DNA from: an uncultured Sutterella sp. | Lineage (GTDB): Bacteria > Pseudomonadota > Gammaproteobacteria > Burkholderiales > Burkholderiaceae_F | DNA length: 7,438 nt | Direction of reading: 5' to 3' | Assembly (NCBI GenBank): GCA_900553105.1 | Contig: USCE01000064.1 | Location: forward strand, 1-7,438 | In this document: in pieces, positions 1 through 6,273 of the stretch | How positions within the stretch are numbered: the first letter of the stretch is position 1 | Layout of the letters: every line of letters starts with the position of its first letter | Translations under genes and position numbers: made by a program | The notes under the pieces: generated by a model | Told to the model about the DNA's origin: nothing | The model's input: only the letters and a program-made list of their open reading frames with translations | Databases searched by the model: none

Positions 1-41
1 GGCTCCGGTCTCGTGGGCTCGGAGATGTGTATAAGAGACAG
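1..41. other. Illumina Nextera adapter (non-genomic contig end)
   Basis: Bases 8-41 match the Nextera read-2 transposase adapter exactly as I know it. They start with GTCTCGTGGGCTCGG and end with the 19-bp Tn5 mosaic end AGATGTGTATAAGAGACAG at 23-41. Bases 1-7 (GGCTCCG) sit where the i7 index belongs. From memory they equal the last seven bases of AGGCTCCG, the adapter-strand form of Nextera XT index CGGAGCCT. Genomic sequence begins at base 42. This is untrimmed library sequence at a contig end, not a natural Tn5 end: the flanking primer sequence belongs to the synthetic adapter and no transposase gene is nearby. Confidence 0.97.
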
Positions 42-1319
42 GGGGCTACCCGGCTCAATATTCGCTTGCTTCATTTGATCATAGTAAGCTTGCAATTGCT
101 TATTGATCGATTGCACGGCTTCAGTACTAATGGCCATACCGCGCGAGTCTTGCAGTTGCAACCCAAGACGAGCACTTAAATCATTGGCCACGGAAAAGAG
201 TTGATGCAAGGGACGATTGCCCGGGTTCATCAACGGAGCATCAAGCGACAACGTCAAGTAGTGCCGATCGGTGTCATCTTGCGTTAAGTAAAGCGTTGCA
301 TCACCCAAGTGTTTGACGGTGCCGTAGAAGTAGCGCATAGCATTGAGTTGTGTGAAGCCCGCCAAACGAGCCGCTTCGGCAACGGTCACGGGGCTTAACG
401 GTTGAGAGGATGCCAACGTGAAGGACAGCTGCACATCAAAACTTCTGATCGCTTCATAAAGGCGACGAGCGCGTGCGACGATCTCTTGGGCAGCTTCGGT
501 TTCGCAATCGGCCTCTAACGCAATGGCCACTTGTTGCACGGCCATGGCTAGGCGGCTCGCATCCATTTCAGAGACGCACATCGAGCGGTTAGCCAAGAGC
601 ATCACAGCAGAAATTTCCGTGTATTGATGCTCACCGACAATCACCTCATACCAGCGCTTATTGTCAGAGCGCTTGGCATAAATTCGAAGTCCTAAACCCG
701 TTTTATTCAATAGCGCAATCATTTCGCGACAACGGTCGGACTTAAAGGGGCGCGAAGCTTGAATTGTCGCAACCGTTTCGGTTAACGGGTCAAAGCGAAA
801 ATGCAACACGCCTTCCTTGGGCACGACGGGAATAATGGGTTCAGGTTGCACTTCAGCGACAGGCTCGGGCTCAGGATCATTTCGTCCGACAAAATCCAGA
901 CGTTCTTGTTTGGGCTCGGGAACAGCCTGAGCCGGGGCAGGCGGTACTACGGGCGCAGCCGGTGCTATGGGGGCAGCAGCAGGTGGTACAGAAGTAGCTT
1001 GCGGTTGCGGGACTGGCTCGGCAATAACTTCGGTTTGTGCGGGCGCTTTGACGTCTTGAGGCGCCTCGCTTACCTCTTCAACAACAAAGGGCTCATTAGA
1101 TTTTTCATCAACGTTGCCGGCCATATTCACTAACGAAACACGACTTCTTTCATGCACCGGGGACTTTATACCGGCCATCTTCTCGTACATCTTTTTGGAT
1201 TCATTGAGAAGCTCCACACGGCCGTCACCGTCTTTTTTTGCTTCCATGCGAGACCATAAAAAAAGGCCGACCAGAATAACAGCCGCACCGATGATGAGAA
1301 AAAGAACGGTTTCGTTCAT
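42..1319 (-). CDS. zipA: Cell division protein ZipA-like, FtsZ-binding (3' end cut by the contig edge)
   Basis: This is probably ZipA, the inner-membrane protein that binds the C-terminal tail of FtsZ and anchors the Z ring at the division site. The frame is open for 426 codons from the ATG at 1317-1319 down to base 42, then continues without a stop into the adapter. Residues 4-22 (ETVLFLIIGAAVILVGLF region) form one hydrophobic N-terminal helix, followed by a charged stretch. Residues of about 75-167 are a low-complexity linker rich in Pro, Ala, Glu and Gln. From about residue 168 a folded domain follows, ending in a helix that closes with IEPGSPL. ZipA C-terminal domains usually end with Gly-Ser followed by an Ala-Leu-Arg-Leu-Phe type tail, so probably only a few residues are missing. 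The single N-terminal helix, Pro-rich linker and C-terminal globular domain are the classic ZipA architecture. Placement just after smc matches the betaproteobacterial order smc-zipA-ligA. The start is supported by a Shine-Dalgarno site. The name rests on architecture and context, since ZipA sequences diverge strongly. Confidence 0.82.
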
Positions 1320-1325
1320 ATTAAG

Positions 1326-1330
1326 CCCTT
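1326..1330 (-). promoter_or_regulatory. Ribosome binding site of zipA
   Basis: AAGGG on the minus strand lies 6 nt upstream of the ATG at 1317-1319. It supports this start codon for the zipA-like gene. Confidence 0.65.
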
Positions 1331-1465
1331 GAATCTAAAATCTTTTTGGCCGATGATCCATCGGCACACACGCCCCTTGCTCAAAGCGTGATTTCGCTCG
1401 GCAACATTGTGTAATTCTAAACGATTCAGCGTATCAAAAGAGCGTTGCCACACAAAATCTTGCCC

Positions 1466-1498
1466 AGCGCCGCTTGTTTTTAAGCGGCCGCCGGCGCT
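1466..1498 (-). repeat. GC-rich hairpin straddling the smc stop codon
   Basis: A perfect 7-bp stem is formed by GCCGCTT (1469-1475) and AAGCGGC (1482-1488) with a 6-nt loop, and it spans the smc TAA stop (1480-1482). A second pairing uses AGCGCCG (1466-1472) and CGGCGCT (1492-1498), so two folds compete. The right side contains the 8-bp palindrome GCGGCCGC (1484-1491). On the minus strand no T-run follows, so it is not a standard terminator for smc. On the plus strand the outer pair is followed by five T (1498-1502), but no plus-strand gene needs ending. Part of the symmetry comes from the Ala-Ala-Ala codons that end SMC. A role in smc/zipA mRNA processing or stability is only possible. Confidence 0.4.
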
Positions 1499-4400
1499 TT
1501 TTGTGCGTATTGACTGGCCTCGGCGATATCAACGCTCACCACACGCGATACCCCAGGCTCTTTCATCGTCACGCCAACCAACTGATTCGTATGCTCCATC
1601 GTCACCCGATGGTGCGTAATCATCATAAACTGGGTGTTGTCACTCATCGCCCCGACTAAACGTGACAGGCGTTCTTGGTTGGCTTCGTCCAACGGTGCAT
1701 CGATTTCGTCCAAAAGACAGAACGGAGCCGGATTAAGCGTAAAGAATGCAAATACCAGAGCAATAGCCGTGAGTGTTAACTCGCCGCCTGAGAGTTGTCG
1801 GATGGAGTGATTGTGCTTGCCCGGTGGATTGGCATACATCTCAAGACCGGCTTCGAGCGCATCATCGCTTGTCATTTCCAGCCGCGCATGACCGCCTTTG
1901 AATAGTTGCGTAAACTTTTGGTTAAACGCCTCATTGACCCGATTGAAAGTGTCCATCAAGAGGGCTCGAGTTTCATGGTCAATTTTCTTAATAGCCGCTT
2001 CAATCGTGACGATGGCTTGTTCCAAATCGGCCACTTCACGATCAATGCGCTCGACTTCTTCGGTTTGCACTTTAAGTTGTTCAAGTGCGGCGTGGTTCAC
2101 AGCGCCAAGTTCGGCCATTTGTTTGGCGATATCTTCGACCTCGCGGCGAAGACTATTGAGTTTGGGCCGCTCCGTTTCGTAGCGCACTCTTAACGCCTCT
2201 TCATCGTGCTCCAATTCTTCCAAGCGACGACGTACGGTTTCGTGTTCAATTTCAAACTGCTGACGACGACCGAAAAGCTCACTGACTCGATTTTGAGCAT
2301 CACGCTTTTTGTCTTCAAATTCGCCTAACCCGGCTTCCAGCGTTGCCACTTGTTGAGCAATATCTTCAAGCACGGCCTTGGCTTTTTCGAGCGCCAACAA
2401 AGCCTCCTCGCGCGTCTGCGTTAATTGCGTCAAACCGGCTCGTGCACTGTCTTCGTCCAACTCTTCCAACGAGGCTGACACTTCTTCAATTTTTTGTGTC
2501 AAGTCATCTTTTTCATTTTGAGCCAACTGCTGCGCGCGACCAGCATCGGTAATTTGTTGGGCAATCGTCTGAAGACTTAAGGCCAACTCACGCTTGGTGT
2601 ACTCAAAGACGTTTCTCTCTTGTAAGGCCATTTTGGCAGTCTGCTGCGCACGTTCGTGCACCATGCGAGCGTCTTCGGACTTTTGTTGTGCGGCAGCCAC
2701 TCGCTCATCAATGTCGGCAAAATCTTCTTCGGCTTGCGCAAGCCGTGCTGTAATTTCTTCAAGTTGTGCTTGAGCTTCTTCAATCCACTGCCCTAACTCT
2801 CGGCTTCGATTTTGATAAGCTGAAATAGCAGCAGCCAATCTGGTCACTTCCAAGGCCGTGTCGCTTTCTTTTTTTCGCACGATCTCAAAGCGAGTGTTAA
2901 CGCTTTGTAAACGTGAGGTTGCGTCCGAAACCGTCATATGCGCGCAGCCCAACTCGCGATGCAGTTCTTCAAGAGCCTCTCGAAGCGTTGTCTGCTCGTC
3001 TTCAAGCGTGGCAATTTCAGCCCGACGCGATAAAAGGCCCGTGGCATCATCGGCCCAATAATTAACGCTTATGGCGTCAATCACATGACCTTCAGGGGTC
3101 ACAAAATGGCAACCCTCGGGTAGCTCTGCGAGCCGAGCAACAGCCTCTTGGATGCTTTCGGTCACCGCATAGCGCGACAACCACGTCGTGAGCACCGATT
3201 TCGTGTCTTCGTTTCGGTGATCAAAGGAGAGCTTTTCAATCAGGCAAGTTAACCCGTCAGGCAAGGACAAATCGGTGGCTGATTGTGCTCCCTGAGTAAG
3301 GTAAAAAGTCAGCTTGGCGGGCGGCGGCACGAGTGCAAAGCCGGCAGCCATAGTCAAGCGTGAGACCCCCAGCGCATTGACACGCTCTCTAAGTACCGCC
3401 TCAAGCGCACGAGCCCAGGCTGGCTCCACGTGAATTTTTTCAAAAAGGCGCGCTAAGCTCGTTAGCCCTTGACGCTCAAGCCATTCGGTTAATTTATCAG
3501 CACCGAGCGATTTTTCTTCAAGCTCATGCAGCGTGGCTAATTTCGCACCGATAGCAGCCTGTTGTTGCTCTTTAATGTGAATCGTCTGCTGTGTTGCCGA
3601 CAGTTTTTCTCGAGCCTGTTCAAGTATTGCTTGAGATTCCTCACGCTCAACAGCCAACGCTTCACTTTCTTCACGCAACACTTCAAGCTCTTCTTTTAAA
3701 GCTTCATAGCGCCCTTCATCAGGCGCTTCGGTTTGGGCGGCCTCACGGCGAAACTTCTCGAGCCGAATCGAGACCTCTTCGCGCGACTTAGACAAACTTG
3801 CCATTTCAAGCGATAAAGCCCGTGCATCGTGCTCAACACCGCGAGCGGCCTCTTGCAACTGTTCAAATGCCGCACGGGCCACTTCGGCCTTTTCTTCGGC
3901 AACCGCCAAAGCTTCTTCGAGCGCGAGCTCACGCTCGCCGCTGCCTTCAACTTCAATTTCTTTTTCTTCGCGTCGAGCGGCAAGCTCCTTCATGCGTTCT
4001 GTCTGCTTAGCAATCTCAGCTTGGCGCGACGCAAGCATCGAGCGATAACTCTCAAGCTGCGTTTTCATTAAAGCACGGCGCTCGATAATGGATCGAATGG
4101 AGCCTTCCACGGCAGATATCGAACGCTCGACTTCACCCAAAGCCTGCGTTTTACCCAACACTTCGATGTTAGCCGCATTGTGCCGATTGCGAAGCGCGGC
4201 CAATTGATCGCGCTTTAGTCGACCGTCTTCATCGTTTTTGGAAATCTCTGCTTGCGCTTGGCTAATCTGCAAATTGATTTTGTCGATGGAGTTTTTCGAT
4301 TCAACCATTTGCGTAAACCACCAAAGCGACTCGCGCTCAGTGCGACGCTCTTCGAGTTCTCGATAATGAAGCGCCACTTGTGCCTCTTGTTGCAAACGTT

Positions 4401-5016
4401 TAACGGCTTCTTTGCGGGTGATTTGTAAGTCGGTAACGCGTTCAAGATTGGCTCGCGTGCTCGCCAAACGATTCTCGGCCTCTTTGCGACGTTTTTTGTA
4501 CTTGGACACCCCTGCTGCTTCTTCTAAATACTCACGACGCTTTTCAGGCGAATCCTTGGCAAATTCGGTCACCATCCCTTGACTAATGATGGCATAAGAA
4601 TTCGCCCCCAAGCCCGTACCCATAAAGAGCTCCCGTACGTCGGTAGCACGCACTTGCTGATTATTAATAAGGTAAGAACTCGTATTGTCTCGCGTCAAGA
4701 TACGTTTAACGGAGATGTCAGTGTACGCCCCCCAAGGACCCTGAAGCGTTTTGTCGCTATTGTCAAACACTAACTCCACCATGGCACGACCGGCAGGTTT
4801 TCGGTTATCGGCCCCCGCAAAAATGAGCTCACTCATGCTCTTGCAGCGCAGATCACTAGCTTTGCCTTCACCCAATGCCCAGCGCACGGCTTCAATCACG
4901 TTGGATTTGCCACAACCGTTAGGGCCTACGATACCGACGATCGAAGACGGGATTTCAATCGTAGTGAGATCGGCAAAAGATTTAAAACCGCTGATGCGAA
5001 TTTGGCGTAAACGCAC
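1480..5016 (-). CDS. smc: Chromosome segregation protein SMC
   Basis: SMC is the dimeric ABC-type ATPase that, with ScpA and ScpB, extrudes DNA loops to compact the nucleoid and help separate sister origins; it acts in the cytoplasm on DNA. The 1178 residues are the normal family length. The N-terminal head begins MRLRQIRISGFKSF and carries Walker A GPNGCGKSN at residues 31-39. The Q-loop glutamine is about residue 146 (IISQG), followed by the conserved EEAAGVSKYKKRR stretch. Coiled coil 1 covers roughly 165-500, the hinge roughly 505-660 and coiled coil 2 roughly 665-1010, with the conserved LGAVNHAAL motif near 968-976. The C-terminal head has signature LSGGE at 1075-1079, Walker B CLLDEID with catalytic Asp1103/Glu1104, and the D-loop APLDEAN just after. 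All ATPase residues are present, so the protein should be active. The start is GTG (5014-5016), set by a good Shine-Dalgarno site. An upstream terminator separates it from the TRIC gene, so smc probably has its own promoter, though I cannot point to a convincing one. zipA follows after a 160-bp gap. Confidence 0.98.
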   Translation of the reverse strand: MRLRQIRISGFKSFADLTTIEIPSSIVGIVGPNGCGKSNVIEAVRWALGEGKASDLRCKSMSELIFAGADNRKPAGRAMVELVFDNSDKTLQGPWGAYTDISVKRILTRDNTSSYLINNQQVRATDVRELFMGTGLGANSYAIISQGMVTEFAKDSPEKRREYLEEAAGVSKYKKRRKEAENRLASTRANLERVTDLQITRKEAVKRLQQEAQVALHYRELEERRTERESLWWFTQMVESKNSIDKINLQISQAQAEISKNDEDGRLKRDQLAALRNRHNAANIEVLGKTQALGEVERSISAVEGSIRSIIERRALMKTQLESYRSMLASRQAEIAKQTERMKELAARREEKEIEVEGSGERELALEEALAVAEEKAEVARAAFEQLQEAARGVEHDARALSLEMASLSKSREEVSIRLEKFRREAAQTEAPDEGRYEALKEELEVLREESEALAVEREESQAILEQAREKLSATQQTIHIKEQQQAAIGAKLATLHELEEKSLGADKLTEWLERQGLTSLARLFEKIHVEPAWARALEAVLRERVNALGVSRLTMAAGFALVPPPAKLTFYLTQGAQSATDLSLPDGLTCLIEKLSFDHRNEDTKSVLTTWLSRYAVTESIQEAVARLAELPEGCHFVTPEGHVIDAISVNYWADDATGLLSRRAEIATLEDEQTTLREALEELHRELGCAHMTVSDATSRLQSVNTRFEIVRKKESDTALEVTRLAAAISAYQNRSRELGQWIEEAQAQLEEITARLAQAEEDFADIDERVAAAQQKSEDARMVHERAQQTAKMALQERNVFEYTKRELALSLQTIAQQITDAGRAQQLAQNEKDDLTQKIEEVSASLEELDEDSARAGLTQLTQTREEALLALEKAKAVLEDIAQQVATLEAGLGEFEDKKRDAQNRVSELFGRRQQFEIEHETVRRRLEELEHDEEALRVRYETERPKLNSLRREVEDIAKQMAELGAVNHAALEQLKVQTEEVERIDREVADLEQAIVTIEAAIKKIDHETRALLMDTFNRVNEAFNQKFTQLFKGGHARLEMTSDDALEAGLEMYANPPGKHNHSIRQLSGGELTLTAIALVFAFFTLNPAPFCLLDEIDAPLDEANQERLSRLVGAMSDNTQFMMITHHRVTMEHTNQLVGVTMKEPGVSRVVSVDIAEASQYAQKAPAAA

Positions 5017-5022
5017 ACGAAT

Positions 5023-5029
5023 TCCTTCT
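5023..5029 (-). promoter_or_regulatory. Ribosome binding site fixing the GTG start of smc
   Basis: AGAAGGA on the minus strand lies 6 nt before the GTG at 5014-5016. It decides this GTG as the start, and the protein then begins at MRLRQIRI, the usual N-terminal position for SMC. Confidence 0.75.
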
Positions 5030-5067
5030 ATAGAGATTTTTTAATGATTGTTCTAAGGGGTGGTTGC

Positions 5068-5090
5068 CCGCTAGGGTCCTATCTTAGCGG
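5068..5090 (-). repeat. Inverted repeat in the smc leader
   Basis: CCGCTA (5068-5073) and TAGCGG (5085-5090) form a perfect 6-bp inverted repeat around an 11-nt centre. It sits between the upstream terminator and the smc ribosome binding site. There is no adjoining T-run on the minus strand, so it is not a terminator. It could be an operator or a leader hairpin for smc, or chance. A TAAGAT on the minus strand (5081-5086) overlaps it and resembles a -10 box, but I see no matching -35. Confidence 0.35.
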
Positions 5091-5096
5091 AAATAG

Positions 5097-5126
5097 AAAA
5101 AAAAATGCCTTGGCAAGACCAAGGCA
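5097..5126 (-). terminator. Rho-independent terminator of the TRIC-family gene
   Basis: The perfect 8-bp stem TGCCTTGG (5106-5113) / CCAAGGCA (5119-5126) has a 5-nt loop. On the minus strand it is followed directly by nine T (bases 5105-5097). It lies 31 nt after the TAG stop of the TRIC gene and before the smc leader, so it should isolate smc from upstream transcription. Confidence 0.93.
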
Positions 5127-5157
5127 CCTGTAGCGAATTGTTATGTCAACAAAGAGA

Positions 5158-5871
5158 CTAACTGCCCGCGCTTTGACGGCGATCGCGATCGGTCTCCGGT
5201 GACGGATCTTCATGAATAAAGTTATCGTGATACGCAATGCGCCAAGAGCGGTAATAGCACCACATGCGGAAAAAGGTAATAAAAAGCGAGGCCACCCAAA
5301 TACTTAAAGTATTATCAATGCCCAGGGCAATCATAGCAATAAAAAGCCAGCAACCGGCAAAAGCGACCGATCCATAGGGCTGATGGTCATAAATGAGCGA
5401 CGGTTTAATATTTAAGAACGCGTCACGGCAAAGGCCGCCGAAGACCCCCGTAGCCACACCGCAGAGCACGGCCGGAAGATAGGGCACACCTAAATTGACG
5501 CCGTGGCTAGTCCCTACTGCGGAGAAAAAGCCCAACCCGATCGCATCGCACCAGACAAAGACATCATAGGAGAGGTGCTTTTTGTAAAAGCGAAAGAGCA
5601 TCGGCGTAAAAATCGTGATCAAGAGCACCAGCCAAACGAGCTCTTGATTGGCAATCCAGTACATCGGACGACGGTCGATTAACAAGTCACGCATAATCCC
5701 GCCGCCAAATGCGGTGGAAAAAGCTAAAACGAAAATACCCACCGGATCACACTTCATGCGAATGCCGATCAAAACACCGGCAAACGCAAACGCAACAATC
5801 CCGATCACGTCGGTGAGATAAAGCAGATCTACCTTATCGATAAAGGCTTCAAGCGTAGCTGCAATGTCCAT
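5158..5871 (-). CDS. Trimeric intracellular cation (TRIC) channel family protein, former UPF0126
   Basis: This is an inner-membrane protein of the bacterial TRIC / UPF0126 family (YicG-like). Bacterial members form homotrimers that conduct monovalent cations such as K+, each subunit having its own pore; the physiological role in bacteria is poorly known. The sequence shows the family's internal duplication. Repeat 1 starts TDVIGIVAFAFAGVL and contains GGGIMRD; repeat 2 starts CDAIGLGFFSAVGT and contains GGLCRD. Each repeat has about three membrane helices, and a seventh helix (SIWVASLFITFFRMW) follows before a charged C-terminal tail (EDPSPETDRDRRQ). From the ATG at 5869-5871 the protein is 237 residues. 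An in-frame ATG at 5917-5919 would add 16 hydrophobic, AT-rich residues (253 in total). Neither start has a visible Shine-Dalgarno site. I prefer the inner one because the conserved domain begins shortly after it and the longer form would overlap the small upstream ORF. A clean terminator follows the gene. The family is secure; the substrate is not. Confidence 0.9.
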   Translation of the reverse strand: MDIAATLEAFIDKVDLLYLTDVIGIVAFAFAGVLIGIRMKCDPVGIFVLAFSTAFGGGIMRDLLIDRRPMYWIANQELVWLVLLITIFTPMLFRFYKKHLSYDVFVWCDAIGLGFFSAVGTSHGVNLGVPYLPAVLCGVATGVFGGLCRDAFLNIKPSLIYDHQPYGSVAFAGCWLFIAMIALGIDNTLSIWVASLFITFFRMWCYYRSWRIAYHDNFIHEDPSPETDRDRRQSAGS

Positions 5872-5887
5872 GAAAAAAACCGTGAAT

Positions 5888-6046
5888 TTAAAATGGCTTA
5901 ACAGAAAAATTGTCGCCATTGTAAGCGAGATTGCCTACGCTTTCAACGTTATTGGGGTTAACCGCAAGGAAGCCAGAAATTCCAATCAACAAATTCAAAC
6001 ATAACAAACATGCACTCAGAAAAATCAAAAATATTAAACACTTCAT
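5888..6046 (-). CDS. Possible small single-helix membrane protein (52 residues)
   Basis: I do not recognise this ORF. It runs from the ATG at 6044-6046 to a TAA at 5888-5890. The product starts MKCLIFLIFLSACLLCLNLL: a short Lys-containing N-terminus, a continuous hydrophobic helix at about residues 4-31 with three Cys, and a polar tail (NPNNVESVGNLAYNGDNF region). Residues 10-13 (LSAC) match a lipobox, but the hydrophobic stretch continues past the Cys, so a membrane anchor is more likely than a lipoprotein. The stop lies 16 nt before the preferred TRIC start, which would suit co-transcription or coupling. Only a weak AGAG stands upstream of the ATG, and an in-frame extension would need a TTG start at 6085. 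The region is AT-rich, where hydrophobic frames arise by chance, so this may be untranslated leader. Confidence 0.3.
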   Translation of the reverse strand: MKCLIFLIFLSACLLCLNLLIGISGFLAVNPNNVESVGNLAYNGDNFSVKPF

Positions 6047-6205
6047 GACTCTGAACGATAAAACCACATCCTGCCGCGTAATCAACGATCAGTAATAGAT
6101 GCTTGATTGCATAGCAGACTTAAGTAAAAATCGTTTAATACCTATCATTAATGACTCAAACCAAAGTCATCCTTCATAACTTAGGGCGTTTTTCACCATA
6201 GGGGC
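6047..6205. other. AT-rich intergenic region upstream of the TRIC gene
   Basis: Together with the terminator and the disputed small ORF, this fills the stretch of about 400 bases between the porin stop (6274) and the preferred TRIC start. It must hold the promoter for the TRIC transcript, because the porin terminator lies just upstream. I see no hexamer pair with good spacing. TGCTATGCA on the minus strand near 6110 vaguely resembles an extended -10. The only clear structure is the inverted repeat at 6151-6170. I see no tRNA, riboswitch or repeat array. Confidence 0.5.
6151..6170. repeat. Inverted repeat, possible operator
   Basis: ATGACT (6151-6156) and AGTCAT (6165-6170) form a perfect 6-bp inverted repeat with an 8-bp AT-rich spacer. 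It sits in the only region available for the TRIC promoter. The 20-bp size and geometry suit a dimeric regulator site. No T-run follows on either strand, so it is not a terminator. No regulator gene is visible in the window. Confidence 0.35.
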
Positions 6206-6248
6206 AAAAATTAAAAAGGGCCGAGGTTGGTTGTCCAACCCCGCCCCC
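6206..6248 (-). terminator. Rho-independent terminator of the porin gene
   Basis: On the minus strand a long GC-rich hairpin forms. The inner stem GGTTGG/CCAACC (6225-6230 with 6235-6240) closes a 4-nt loop. Pairing continues outward through a G-T pair, two further pairs and one mismatch into GGG/CCC, covering about 6218-6248. Two T-runs follow on the minus strand (6217-6213 and 6210-6206). It begins about 25 nt after the porin stop, as expected for a highly expressed monocistronic gene. Confidence 0.92.
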
Positions 6249-6273
6249 AGGTACTGCAATAAAAAAAGACTTA

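Noticed and set aside
23..41. Tn5/IS50 mosaic end as a natural mobile element
   Set aside because: It is joined to the synthetic Nextera primer sequence at the contig edge, with no transposase or second end, so it is library adapter.
801..1133. 110-codon plus-strand ORF
   Set aside because: It is antisense to the Pro/Ala-rich linker of zipA. The product is a low-complexity Gly/Arg/Ser/Tyr string caused by the opposite-strand codon pattern, and no ribosome binding site or domain is visible.
1484..1491. GCGGCCGC palindrome as a cloning-site remnant
   Set aside because: It lies in frame in the Ala codons ending smc and has no vector sequence beside it, so it is more simply native.
1898..5044. 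Numerous 60-97 codon ORFs on both strands within smc
   Set aside because: All are out-of-frame or antisense shadows of the smc coiled-coil codons (Ser/Leu/Arg or Lys-rich products). SMC itself is intact across its full length.
5888..6046. Reading the small ORF as an entericidin-like lipoprotein
   Set aside because: LSAC resembles a lipobox, but the hydrophobic region before it is very short and the sequence after the Cys stays hydrophobic, which does not fit a processed lipoprotein.
6151..6180. Nine-codon leader peptide (ATG near 6177, ending TAA) upstream of the TRIC gene
   Set aside because: It has no convincing ribosome binding site, no run of regulatory codons and no attenuator hairpin after it. 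It overlaps the inverted repeat by chance.
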